Positions 24,234 to 32,803 of a DNA stretch of 51,817 bases are shown piece after piece. A program made the position numbers and the translations under genes. The stretch covers positions 1 through 51,817 of the forward strand of contig CAIOHT010000065.1 in NCBI GenBank assembly GCA_903858185.1. The letters run 5' to 3'. The notes beneath the pieces are model-generated. The model saw only the letters and a program-made list of their open reading frames with translations. It searched no databases and was not told where the DNA came from. Source of the stretch: an uncultured Caulobacterales bacterium (lineage in GTDB: Bacteria > Pseudomonadota > Alphaproteobacteria > Caulobacterales > Caulobacteraceae). Positions within the stretch are counted from its first letter, which is position 1; each line of letters begins with the position of its first letter.

Positions 24234-25441
24234 CACTGGTGATCCAGCAGACCGAGCACCCGCTTGGCGACGACGTTCAGATTGATCTCGCTGGTGCCGC
24301 CCTCGATCGAGTTGGCCTTGGCCCGCAGCATCGAGCGCATGGCGCCGATCTCGCCGGCCGAGAACTGCTCGCCTTCCCAGCCCAGGCCCTGCAGGCCGAG
24401 CGCCTCGACGGTCAGCTCAGTGCGCTCCTGGTTCAGCTTGGCGGCGGCGTACTTGATGATCGAGGTGGCGGCGCTGGGGCCCTTGCTGGCCTTGGCTTCC
24501 TGTTCCGCGCGCCGGATCGTCAGGGCGAAGGCCGCCGCGTCCATCTTGTGGGCGCTGATACGGGTGCGCAGGTCGCCGTCGGCGATGCGGCCCTCGGCGT
24601 CGACCCCGATATGCTCCTTGGCCGCCTCGACGACATCGACGCCGGCCCCGCCGCCGAAGCCGCCGGCGGAGATGTTCTGGCGCTCATACTGCAGCAGGCG
24701 CTTGGCGATTTCCCAGCCGCCGTTGAGCTTGCCGACCAGATGGTCCTTGGGGACCTTCACGTCGGTGAAGAAGGTTTCGCAGAACGGCGAGTAGCCGCTG
24801 ATCAGCTTGATCGGACGGGTCTCGACACCCTCGGTGGTCATGTCGAACAGCACGAAGCTGATGCCCTCGTGCTTCTTGCCGGTGTCGGTGCGGACCAGGC
24901 AGAAGATCCAGTCGGCCTGGTCGGCGTAGCTGGTCCAGACCTTCTGGCCGTTGATCAGGAAGTGGTCGCCCTTGTCCTCGCAGCGGGTCTGCAGGCCGGC
25001 CAGATCGGAGCCGGCGCCGGGTTCGGAATAGCCCTGGCACCAGCGAATCTCGCCCTTGACGATGCCCGGCAGGAACTTCTGCTTCTGCGCCTCGGTGGCA
25101 TACTCGAGCAGCACCGGGCCGAGCATCCAGACGCCGAAGCTCATCAGGGCCGGGCGGGCCTTGATCCGCCGCAGCTCCGCCTCGAGCACCTTGTTCTGTT
25201 CGCGGCTCAGACCGCCGCCGCCGTACTCGGTCGGCCACATGGGCGCGGTCCAGCCTTTCGCCGCCATGCGGTCGAGCCAGAGCTTCGCGTCCTTGTTGGT
25301 CGGGTTGAACCGGCGGCCGCCCCAGGGGGCCTCGGTCTCGTCATCCATCGGCGCGTTCAGGGACGGCGGATAGTTCGCCGCCAGCCAGTCGCGCACCTCC
25401 GCGCGGAAGGCCTCAAGTTCGCCGCCGCCAAAATCCGCCAT
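24233..25441 (-). CDS. Acyl-CoA dehydrogenase family protein (larger of a pair)
   Basis: The 402-residue protein is a full ACAD: WAAPMW-like entry (GWTAPMWPTEYGGGGLS), the middle domain QGYSEPGAGSDLAGLQTRCE, WTSYADQADWIFCLVRT, and the end ANSIEGGTSEINLNVVAKRVLGL, where the glutamate of EGGTSE is the position of the usual catalytic base or its neighbour. ATG 25441 follows GGGAG. It is the first gene of the leftward operon 25441 to 21081. The family oxidises acyl-CoA thioesters at the alpha-beta bond with electron transfer to ETF. The substrate is probably not a simple fatty acid, given the isomerase and SDR neighbours. Confidence 0.92.
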   Translation of the reverse strand: MADFGGGELEAFRAEVRDWLAANYPPSLNAPMDDETEAPWGGRRFNPTNKDAKLWLDRMAAKGWTAPMWPTEYGGGGLSREQNKVLEAELRRIKARPALMSFGVWMLGPVLLEYATEAQKQKFLPGIVKGEIRWCQGYSEPGAGSDLAGLQTRCEDKGDHFLINGQKVWTSYADQADWIFCLVRTDTGKKHEGISFVLFDMTTEGVETRPIKLISGYSPFCETFFTDVKVPKDHLVGKLNGGWEIAKRLLQYERQNISAGGFGGGAGVDVVEAAKEHIGVDAEGRIADGDLRTRISAHKMDAAAFALTIRRAEQEAKASKGPSAATSIIKYAAAKLNQERTELTVEALGLQGLGWEGEQFSAGEIGAMRSMLRAKANSIEGGTSEINLNVVAKRVLGLLDHQ

Positions 25442-25587
25442 GGCCGTTTCTCCCGCAGGGTCTGTTTCGACCAGCTTAGCGCGCGCGTCCGGGGGAGCAA
25501 GCGCGTTCAAACGCTCGTTCGAGTCATCTGTCGCGCGAAGTCGACACGACCGCGCTATAGAGAGGGCTCCACGGGTCCGGGAATCGC

Positions 25588-27237
25588 ATGCGTCTCTATG
25601 GCGAACTGAAACCTGCGCTTCTGGCGGCCGGGCCGACGGTGGGCGCTATCGCAGCCCTGGTGGCGGGCGGCATGCTCGTGGCCTCCGGCGCGACGCCCAG
25701 CGATCCGTCGCGCGTCGTCGAACTGCTCAAGGTCGCGCCTGTCCTGCTGATCGAGACCAGCCACTTCCTGTCCTCGATTCTCGGTCTGCTTCTGATCCTG
25801 CTGGCCTTCGGGCTGCGGTCGCGGCTCGACGCCGCCTGGACGGCCAGCGTCGTGACCCTGCTGGCGGCCGCCGTACTGGCGCCGTTCAAGGGCTTCAACT
25901 GGGAAGAGGCGGCGGTGCTGATCGCCTGCTTCCTCGTGCTCCTGCCCCTGCACAGCGCCTTTCCCAGGGCGGCAGGTCTGTCGCGGATGGAGATCACGCC
26001 CGGCTGGCTGGTCTCCGCTGCCGCCATGCTCGGCGGCGCGGCCCTGCTGGGCTGGTGGTCCTTCGCCAACGCCGGCTACGCCGACCAGTCCGTGTGGAAG
26101 GTGCTGGCCGACCAGGACCTGAACCGCGCCATCCGGTCGTCCGGCGGCGCGGCGCTCGCCCTGCTGCTGTTCGGCGTCTGGCGGATGCTGGCGATGCCCG
26201 CGACGCCGCCGGTGGCCGGCGACCATGACCCAGACTTCGATCGTGTGCGCGCCATCCTGCGGACCGCTGAATGGGCCCAGCCGGACTCCAACCTGGCGCT
26301 GCTGGGCGACAAGCGGTTCCTGTTCTCGCCATCGGGCGAGACCTTCCTGATGTTCGGCGTGCGCGGCCGGTCGTGGATTGCGGTGGACGGGCCGGTTGGC
26401 CGGACAAGCGAGCGGATGGAACTGCTCTGGCGTTTCCGCGAGCTGGCCGACGCCCATGCAGCGCGGCCGGCGCTCTATGGCATCGGCCCGGAGGACCTGC
26501 CGGACGCGGTGGAACTGGGCTTTTCGATCCAGAAGATCGGCGAGGCTGCGGCCGTGCCGCTGGACGGCTTCTCGCTCGCCGGCCGCCGCCGCGAGGTGCT
26601 GCGGCGCAACTGGCGCAAGGCCGGCGAGGCAGGCGCGACGTTCGAGGTGATCACGCCTGAGGCTGTCCCCGCCGTGATGGATGAGCTCAAGGACATTTCC
26701 GACTCCTGGCTGGAGATGCACTCGGGCGGCGAGAAATCATTTTCGCTCGGAGGATTCGTGCCGCGCTACGTGGCGGAGTTCCCCGTCGCGCTGGTGCGGG
26801 CCGAGGGCCGGATCGTCGCCTTTGCGACCCTTTGGCCTACGGCCACGCGCAAGGCCCTGTCGATGGATCTGATGCGCTACAATGAGGACGCGCCCAAGAA
26901 CATCATGGACTTCCTGTTCGTCGAGCTGTTCGAGTGGGGCCGAACCCAGGGCTACCAGGCGTTCGACTTCGGCGCCGCGCCGCTCGCCGGGCTCGAGGAC
27001 AGGCCGCTGGCGCCGATCATGTCGCGGGTCGGCCGGCTGCTGTTCGAGCGGGGCGAGGAAATCTACAATTTCCGCGGCGTCCGACGGTACAAGGACAAGT
27101 ACGACCCGCTCTGGCAGCCCCGCTACATCGCCGCCCCGCATCGCTGGCAAATTCCGATGCTGCTGGCCGATGTCAGCCTGCTGTCGTCAGGCGGCGTGGC
27201 CGGCCTGGCCCGTCGACCGAAGCGCGCGGAGGACTGA
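25588..27237 (+). CDS. MprF-like aminoacyl-phosphatidylglycerol synthase, short form
   Basis: The 549-residue protein has six or so N-terminal hydrophobic helices (about residues 12-205) and a C-terminal DUF2156 (phosphatidylglycerol lysyltransferase) domain from about residue 215. Domain landmarks are LLGDKRFLFSP, WIAVDGPVG, the RRNWRKA loop, DELKDISDSWL, ALSMDLMRYNEDAP, FDFGAAPLAGL and NFRGVRRYKDKYDPLWQPRYIA. The family transfers an amino acid from tRNA to phosphatidylglycerol, lowering surface charge. Full MprF has about 14 helices and 850 residues; here the flippase half is mostly missing. The gene is divergent from the dehydrogenase operon. Confidence 0.88.
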   Translation: MRLYGELKPALLAAGPTVGAIAALVAGGMLVASGATPSDPSRVVELLKVAPVLLIETSHFLSSILGLLLILLAFGLRSRLDAAWTASVVTLLAAAVLAPFKGFNWEEAAVLIACFLVLLPLHSAFPRAAGLSRMEITPGWLVSAAAMLGGAALLGWWSFANAGYADQSVWKVLADQDLNRAIRSSGGAALALLLFGVWRMLAMPATPPVAGDHDPDFDRVRAILRTAEWAQPDSNLALLGDKRFLFSPSGETFLMFGVRGRSWIAVDGPVGRTSERMELLWRFRELADAHAARPALYGIGPEDLPDAVELGFSIQKIGEAAAVPLDGFSLAGRRREVLRRNWRKAGEAGATFEVITPEAVPAVMDELKDISDSWLEMHSGGEKSFSLGGFVPRYVAEFPVALVRAEGRIVAFATLWPTATRKALSMDLMRYNEDAPKNIMDFLFVELFEWGRTQGYQAFDFGAAPLAGLEDRPLAPIMSRVGRLLFERGEEIYNFRGVRRYKDKYDPLWQPRYIAAPHRWQIPMLLADVSLLSSGGVAGLARRPKRAED

Positions 27238-27245
27238 GCAGCGCG

Positions 27246-27449
27246 TCAGCGGTCGTGGTGCAGCCCCAGCAGGCTGGCCAGGTGAACAAGAAGCACCAGA
27301 ACCACCGCAGCCGAGGTCACCATGATCAGACGCCACGGCATCATCCGCGGCCCTTTCAGAAGATCAGGCGGCCGGCTCCCGCGCCATCCCGCGAACAGGG
27401 TCAGGGCGATAAACGCGGCCATGGCGGCCAGGGTCGCAGATAGGTTCAT
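27246..27449 (-). CDS. Small two-helix membrane protein
   Basis: ATG 27449 gives 67 residues: helix one at about 3-24 (LSATLAAMAAFIALTLFAGW), a basic loop (RGSRPPDLLKGPRMMPWR), and helix two at about 42-62 (MVTSAAVVLVLLVHLASLLG) before LHHDR. The basic loop and hydrophobic pair are convincing, but I do not recognise a family. It is convergent with the MprF-like gene (8 bases apart) and divergent from podJ; its start lies 147 bases from the podJ start. Confidence 0.65.
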   Translation of the reverse strand: MNLSATLAAMAAFIALTLFAGWRGSRPPDLLKGPRMMPWRLIMVTSAAVVLVLLVHLASLLGLHHDR

Positions 27450-27526
27450 CGGGGGCCAGATGGCTGTGGGGGGCGGCGGATGCAAGCTTCGTCCACAGCT
27501 ATTCGTGGCGCCCACCAGATTTAGCG

Positions 27527-27593
27527 TTAACCTCGCGTTTACACACAATCTCTTGCTCGGTAGCGTCCTCTATGAGTGCCGGAGACACGATTC
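27527..27593 (+). promoter_or_regulatory. CtrA-like box and GANTC site ahead of podJ
   Basis: TTAA-cctcgcg-TTTA at 27527-27541 matches the CtrA consensus TTAA-N7-TTAA at all but one base. A GATTC site (27589-27593) lies just before the podJ ATG and GAATC (27627-27631) just inside it; GANTC is the CcrM methylation target used for GcrA-dependent cell-cycle control. A TCCACA at 27492-27497 resembles the core of a DnaA box. Function is inferred from the known cell-cycle control of Caulobacter podJ. Confidence 0.55.
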
Positions 27594-27595
27594 GT

Positions 27596-30562
27596 ATGAC
27601 GTCGGGGGCGCCCTGGAGCGTGAAGGGAATCGACCCAAAAGCGCGCGAGATCGCCAAGGATCTCGCGCGGCGCTCCGGCATGACTCTCGGCGAGTGGCTG
27701 AACAGCATGATCGCGGCCGGCGAACCGATCGGCCAGCCTGATCCCGAGCCCGCTTTCGACGCGCCACAGGACCCCATTGTGGTCGGTTCCCCACGTCTCG
27801 GCGGCGGATCGCGCTATGAGGTCGCCGGTCATCCCGCCGATGAGGTCGGCCGGGTCGCCGAAGCCATCGAGCGCCTGACCGCCCGCATCGAGGCCGCCGA
27901 GCAGCGCTCGACCCTGGCCATCACCGGCATCGACCAGTCCGTGCGCGGCGCCCTGTCCCGTCTGGAATCGGCCGAACGCGAGCAGGTCGCGGTTGCCGCG
28001 CGGTTCGAGGGCGCGGTCGAGGAGCTCAACAGCAACTACGGCGGTGTGGGCGAGCGCCTGCGCCGCCTGGAACTGGAGTCGACCGGCCCGCGCTCGGCCG
28101 AGGCCCTGCGCGCCATCGAGGGCATGCTCGGCAAGGTCGCCGGCCAGGTCTACGAGGGCGAGAGCCGCACCCGCGAAACCCTCGCCGCCGTCGAGGCGCG
28201 CCTGGCGAAGGTCGAATCAGCAGAGACGCCCGGCGTTGATCCGGCCCAGCTGGCCGAGGTGGTGGTCGCCCGCGTCGAGGAAGCCGAAGGTCGTACGACC
28301 GACGCCCTGCGCGATCTGGGCGCCTCGTTCGTGGCCCTGGACCGCCGGCTGCGCACCGTCGAGAGCGGCGCGGGCGATGGTGGCGCGCGTCTTGAATCCC
28401 TCGCCGCCGACCTTACCCGTCGCATGGAAGCGACGCGGGCCGAGATGGCCACCAATCTTCAGACCGCCTCCGCGAGCCGGTTCGACCGGATGGAACGCAA
28501 GCTGTCGGAAATGGCCGCCCACATTCAGACGGCCGAGACCCGCTCGGCCCAGGCCATCGAGCGTATGGGTCGGGAGGTCGTCAGCATGGCCGACAGTCTG
28601 AGCCGGAGGGTACAGACCGTGGAAAATCACGGCGCCGACGCTATCGAGCAAATCGGCGGCGAGGTGGCCCGCATCGCCACGGTGGTCGAACAGAAGCTCA
28701 ACCGCGCCGACGGGGTCCAGGCCCAGGCGCTCGAGAAGCTCGGCGGGGAGATCGCCCGCATCACCGAGCGTCTGGCCGAACGGATCGCCAACTCTGAACG
28801 TCGGGGCGCACTTGCGATCGACGAAGTCGGCGAGCAGGTCGCCCGGGTCACCGAACGCATCAACCAGCGCCAGGAGCGCTCTTCGGCCGACCTCGCCGAG
28901 CGTATCCGCCAGAGCGAGGAGCGCACCGCCCGTCTGCTGGACGAGGCCCGCGAGAAGATCGACCAGAGCCTGAATGCGTCGCATCGGCGACTGGCCGAAC
29001 AGGTCGCCCAGGGGCCCGTGATGGCCCCGGTCGCGCCCGTCGCCCGCCGGGCTGAAACGCCGCGCGAACCGTTTGGCGATCCGTTCGCATCCGAGCCTTT
29101 CCCCTCGCCGGGCCGCACCATTCCGGAGGAAGCCTTCGCGCCCCAGGCGCTGACGCGGCCGACGACCAGCGCGACGCCGCCCCTGGTTGAGCCAGAGCCG
29201 TTCCCGGTCGCCGAGCGCGGTCCGCCGGACTTTTCCGAAGAGGACTTCGAGGCCGCCGACGGCTTTGCGCCGATCAGCGAAGACGTCGAGATCCCCGATG
29301 CGCCGGTAATCCCGCCCGCCCCGGACATCTCGCCGTTCGACGTCGAGGAGATTGGCCGCCCCCGTTCGACCCGCGAGGTGCTTGAGCAGGCGCGCGCAGC
29401 TGCCCGGTCGGCCAATACGCCGGAAGCGCGGCCTGCAGTCGCCGAAAAGCGCGGCCTGTTCGGCGCGGGTTCGAAGAAACCAAAGCGTCATGCCAGTTCG
29501 GCGCTGCAGTCGGCTCTCGTGGTGGCGGTGGGCGCTGTTACGCTGAGCGCGCTGTCCGTCGGCGGGGTGTTCCTGGTCGCGCCGGACGGCGGCGGCAAGG
29601 TGGCTGACCGCGTCGCCGAAGCCCTGAATATCCGCCGCGCCGACGAACAGGGTGAGATCAAGACCGCCGAGGCGGACACAACCCCGACCCTGCCGGGCGC
29701 TTCCGCCCCCAGGGTCGCTGTGGCGATTGCGCCCGGCCTGACCCCGGTTGATCCCGCCCTTGCAGGCGCGCCGGCTGTCGGCGCGACGCCGACCGCGCCG
29801 GTCGAAACCCCGGCCTCGCTGTATGCAGAGTCCGTGCGGCGCATCGAGGCGCGCGACCTGACCGGCATGACCGGCCTCAAGCGCGCCGCCAATCTCGGCT
29901 ACGCGCCGGCGCAATTCTACCTCGCCAAGCTCTACGAGAACGGCGAGGGCGGACTGCGCAAGGATCCGGCCGAGGCCCGTCGCTGGACCGAACGCGCGGC
30001 CCAGGGCGGCGACCGCAAGGCGATGCACAATCTCGGCCTCTACTTCTTCGAGGGTCAGGGCGGGAGCAAGAACACCACCACGGCGGCGCAGTGGTTCCGC
30101 AAGGCCGCGGACCTCGGCCTCTCGGACAGCCAGTACAATCTCGGTCGCCTCTACGAGGAAGGCTATGGCGTCAGCCAGAACGCCGCCGAGGCCTACAAGT
30201 GGTACCTGATCGCCGCCCGCGCCGGCGACACGGAGGCGAAGTCCAGCGCCGACCGCGTCAAGCGCGACCTCTCGCCGGAGGCCCGCAGCGCCGCGGAACG
30301 GTCAGCGTCCGGCTTCCGCGCCGCGGCTCCGGCCCTGCCCCCGACGGCGTCGGTCCAGGCTTCCGCCGTCGGCGCTCCCAATGACATCACTGCCGCGCAA
30401 CGGGCGCTGTCGACGCTTGGCTACTATCGTGGTCCCAGGGACGGCGTCGCCAGCCAGGGGCTGAAAGGCGCCATCGCCGCGTTCCAGCGCGACCAGGGCA
30501 TGGCGCCGACGGGCAGTCTCGACTCCCAGACGATGCTGAAGCTGTCGACCTACGCCCGGTGA
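27596..30562 (+). CDS. podJ: PodJ polar localisation scaffold
   Basis: PodJ organises the new pole in Caulobacter, recruiting PleC and pilus/holdfast factors. The 988-residue product has the PodJ order: conserved N-terminus WSVKGIDPKAREIAKDLARRSGM (residues about 6-28), a long coiled coil to about 460, a Pro/Glu-rich stretch to about 590, one transmembrane helix near 637-660, SEL1-type repeats (about 740-898) and a C-terminal peptidoglycan-binding domain (ALSTLGYYRGPRDG ... FQRDQGMAPTGSLD, 930-985). ATG 27596 has GGAG 11 bases upstream and gives the family-like N-terminus; ATG 27572 would add eight residues. Confidence 0.93.
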   Translation: MTSGAPWSVKGIDPKAREIAKDLARRSGMTLGEWLNSMIAAGEPIGQPDPEPAFDAPQDPIVVGSPRLGGGSRYEVAGHPADEVGRVAEAIERLTARIEAAEQRSTLAITGIDQSVRGALSRLESAEREQVAVAARFEGAVEELNSNYGGVGERLRRLELESTGPRSAEALRAIEGMLGKVAGQVYEGESRTRETLAAVEARLAKVESAETPGVDPAQLAEVVVARVEEAEGRTTDALRDLGASFVALDRRLRTVESGAGDGGARLESLAADLTRRMEATRAEMATNLQTASASRFDRMERKLSEMAAHIQTAETRSAQAIERMGREVVSMADSLSRRVQTVENHGADAIEQIGGEVARIATVVEQKLNRADGVQAQALEKLGGEIARITERLAERIANSERRGALAIDEVGEQVARVTERINQRQERSSADLAERIRQSEERTARLLDEAREKIDQSLNASHRRLAEQVAQGPVMAPVAPVARRAETPREPFGDPFASEPFPSPGRTIPEEAFAPQALTRPTTSATPPLVEPEPFPVAERGPPDFSEEDFEAADGFAPISEDVEIPDAPVIPPAPDISPFDVEEIGRPRSTREVLEQARAAARSANTPEARPAVAEKRGLFGAGSKKPKRHASSALQSALVVAVGAVTLSALSVGGVFLVAPDGGGKVADRVAEALNIRRADEQGEIKTAEADTTPTLPGASAPRVAVAIAPGLTPVDPALAGAPAVGATPTAPVETPASLYAESVRRIEARDLTGMTGLKRAANLGYAPAQFYLAKLYENGEGGLRKDPAEARRWTERAAQGGDRKAMHNLGLYFFEGQGGSKNTTTAAQWFRKAADLGLSDSQYNLGRLYEEGYGVSQNAAEAYKWYLIAARAGDTEAKSSADRVKRDLSPEARSAAERSASGFRAAAPALPPTASVQASAVGAPNDITAAQRALSTLGYYRGPRDGVASQGLKGAIAAFQRDQGMAPTGSLDSQTMLKLSTYAR

Positions 30563-30628
30563 CCCTGATGTCCGCGCACCGCGTGGATTTCCGGTTTTAT
30601 CCGACCGGCCAGAGCGCATAGTCAGGCC

Positions 30629-31549
30629 GTGGACCTCTACCTTCCCATCGCCGAGATGTCGGTCAACGCGCCGCTGCTGATCGCGCTGGGGGCGGCTGTC
30701 GGATTCATCTCCGGCCTGTTTGGCATCGGCGGCGGCTTTCTGATGACGCCCGTGCTGGTCTTCATGGGCATTCCGCCGGCGGTGGCCGTCGCGAGCCTGT
30801 CGAACCATGTCGCCGCCTCGTCCTTCTCCAGCGTCACGACCTACAGTCGCCGCCGGATGGTCGACTTCCGGATGGGCGGGGTGCTTGCCGCTGGCGGCAT
30901 TGTCGGTGCGATCGTCGGGGTCGAGGTCTTCCGCGTCCTCCGGCTGCTGGGTCAGGCCGATCTCGTCGTGTCGGTGTCCTACCTGCTGTTCCTGGGCGTC
31001 ATCGGCGCCCTGATGCTGTGGGAGTCGCTGGGAACCATCCTGCGTCGCCGCCGGGGCGAGAGCGCGCCGCCCCGCCGCGACCGCCGCCCGATCCTGCTCT
31101 ACGCCCTGCCGTGGAAGATGCGCTTTCCCAAGTCGCGCCTCTATATCAGCGTCATTCCGCCGATCCTGCTCGGCCTGTTCGTCGGGATCCTGTCGGCGAT
31201 CATGGGCGTCGGCGGCGGCTTCATCCTGGTGCCGGCGATGATCTATCTGCTGCGCATGCCGGCCAGCGTCGTGGTCGGCACCAGCCTGTTCCAGATCGTC
31301 ATCACCGCCAGCCTGACCTGTGTGCTCCAGGCAGGCCGCAACCAGACCGTCGACGTGGTCCTGGCGACGCTGCTGCTGGTCGGCGGCGTGCTGGGCGCGC
31401 AACTGGGGGCCCGGGCGTCTGCGCGCTTCCGGGCCGAGGAACTGCGGGCCTTGCTGGCGCTGATCGTTCTGCTGGTCGGAGTGCGCATGGGCCTGGGGCT
31501 GTTCATCCAGCCCGACGACGCCTTCGTGCTTGTGGCGGCGGCGGGCTGA
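30629..31549 (+). CDS. TSUP (TauE/SafE) family transporter
   Basis: The 306-residue membrane protein has the two pseudo-symmetric TSUP halves, each opening with a glycine motif: ISGLFGIGGGFLMTPVL (residues about 26-42) and LSAIMGVGGGFILVPAM (about 190-206). Around eight helices are visible, with a long basic loop between the halves (RRRRGESAPPRRDRRP). TSUP proteins move sulfur-containing or organic anions such as sulfite or sulfoacetate. The start is GTG 30629 (ATG 30656 is possible). Its TGA overlaps the ATG of the TIGR02186 gene (TGATG), a pairing known from other alphaproteobacteria. Confidence 0.92.
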   Translation: MDLYLPIAEMSVNAPLLIALGAAVGFISGLFGIGGGFLMTPVLVFMGIPPAVAVASLSNHVAASSFSSVTTYSRRRMVDFRMGGVLAAGGIVGAIVGVEVFRVLRLLGQADLVVSVSYLLFLGVIGALMLWESLGTILRRRRGESAPPRRDRRPILLYALPWKMRFPKSRLYISVIPPILLGLFVGILSAIMGVGGGFILVPAMIYLLRMPASVVVGTSLFQIVITASLTCVLQAGRNQTVDVVLATLLLVGGVLGAQLGARASARFRAEELRALLALIVLLVGVRMGLGLFIQPDDAFVLVAAAG

Positions 31550-32313
31550 TGGCGATCGATCTTACCCCCGCCGCGCCGCCGGCCTCGGTTTCGGCAACCC
31601 TGACCGAGACGGAGGTGCGCGTCACCTCGGGCTTCACCGGCGCGAAGATCTCCGTCTACGGCGCGGTGTTCGATCCCGCGGGCAAGCCCAGCGATGTGGT
31701 GGTCGTGGTGCGCGGCCCGACCCAGCCGGTGCGCATCGCGCGCAAGGTGCGGGTCAGCGGCATATGGCTGAACAGCCGCCCGGTGGTGTTCGAGGGCGCG
31801 CCCGGATTCTACCGGGCCGCCTCGACCCGCCCCCTGCAGGACATCACCCGGTTCGGCCAGCTGCGAAAGCTCGGCCTGGGCCTCGACCATCTGGCCATCG
31901 CCGCGCCGGCCGAGCGCCGGATCGAGACGCGCTACGGCGTGCGCGACATGGTCGTCAGCTCGCTGGGCGACGACTATTTCCGCTGGCGGGGGGCGGTGGT
32001 GCGACTGAAGCAGGCGGCCGGCCTCTACAGCGCCGACGCCGATGGCGTGACCTTCGTCGACAAGGGGCTGTTTCTCGCCCGGGTGGACCTGCCGGCCCAG
32101 GCGCCGATCGGTCAGTACACAGCGCGGGTGATCCTGTTCCAGGACGGCAAGCCGGTCTCCGACCGCACCCTGCCGCTCAAGGTCGAGAAGGTCGGGCTGG
32201 AGCGGGCGGTTTACCTCTTCGCGCATCAGCATCCTTGGTCTTATGGTCTGGTCTCGGCGCTCATTGCTTTGGGCGCGGGCTGGGCGGCCTCGCGGGCGTT
32301 TCGCAGGAGTTGA
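31549..32313 (+). CDS. TIGR02186 family protein, C-terminally anchored
   Basis: The 254-residue protein has the family blocks VTSGFTGAKISVYGAVF near the start, VVVVRGPTQPVRIARKVRVSGIWLN, AAPAERRIETRYG and FLARVDLPAQAPIGQYTARVILFQDGK, followed by one C-terminal helix (about residues 232-248) and RRS. Relatives usually begin with a signal peptide. Here the start overlaps the TSUP stop and the N-terminus MAIDLTPAAPPASVS shows none. Function is unknown; it accompanies TSUP transporters and is probably a periplasmic partner if exported. It is the middle gene of a three-gene operon. Confidence 0.85.
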   Translation: MAIDLTPAAPPASVSATLTETEVRVTSGFTGAKISVYGAVFDPAGKPSDVVVVVRGPTQPVRIARKVRVSGIWLNSRPVVFEGAPGFYRAASTRPLQDITRFGQLRKLGLGLDHLAIAAPAERRIETRYGVRDMVVSSLGDDYFRWRGAVVRLKQAAGLYSADADGVTFVDKGLFLARVDLPAQAPIGQYTARVILFQDGKPVSDRTLPLKVEKVGLERAVYLFAHQHPWSYGLVSALIALGAGWAASRAFRRS

Positions 32314-32318
32314 GGGGG

Positions 32319-32780
32319 ATGAGGCAGTCGAGCACGCGGGTCCCCGCGTCAGCCTGGACGCTCGGGATCCTGAGCCTGGCGCCGTTCTACATCACCTCGG
32401 CCATCTACTGCTACGGACCGCCGCGGCTGAACGACGTGGCCCTGCTGGCGCTCGGCGGCTGGTCCGCGGTGATCCTCGCCTACCTCGGCGGCATCCGCGC
32501 CGGTCTGGAACTGGCCAGCGACCACCCGCCGCGCTGGTGGAGCATGTCGCTCTCGCTGCTGACCCCCATCGCCGGTTTCGGTCTGCTCTATGGCGCACTT
32601 TCCCGCCGGTTCGATGCGGCCTGGGAGATCTCGGGCTTCCTGCTGGCCTTCCTGCTGATCTGGGTCTGGGATGTTCGCGACATCGAAGGCCCCGCCTGGC
32701 GCCCCCGCTACCGCACCCTGATCACCGCCGGCGCCGCCATCGCCCTGGCCTTCGCGCTGGAGCAGGCGCTGAGCATGTAG
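32319..32780 (+). CDS. DUF3429 family membrane protein
   Basis: The 153-residue protein has five hydrophobic segments (about residues 12-32, 38-57, 73-90, 100-118 and 132-150). The blocks PASAWTLGILSLAPFY, LLALGGWSAVILAYLGGIRAG and the Trp/Arg-containing WDVRDIEGPAWRPRYRTLIT are characteristic of DUF3429. Function is unknown. It follows the TIGR02186 gene by 5 bases with GAGGGGG as ribosome binding site, so the two are cotranscribed. It is convergent with pdeM. Confidence 0.85.
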   Translation: MRQSSTRVPASAWTLGILSLAPFYITSAIYCYGPPRLNDVALLALGGWSAVILAYLGGIRAGLELASDHPPRWWSMSLSLLTPIAGFGLLYGALSRRFDAAWEISGFLLAFLLIWVWDVRDIEGPAWRPRYRTLITAGAAIALAFALEQALSM

Positions 32781-32803
32781 GGCGGCACTGGCCTGGCCGT
32801 TCC

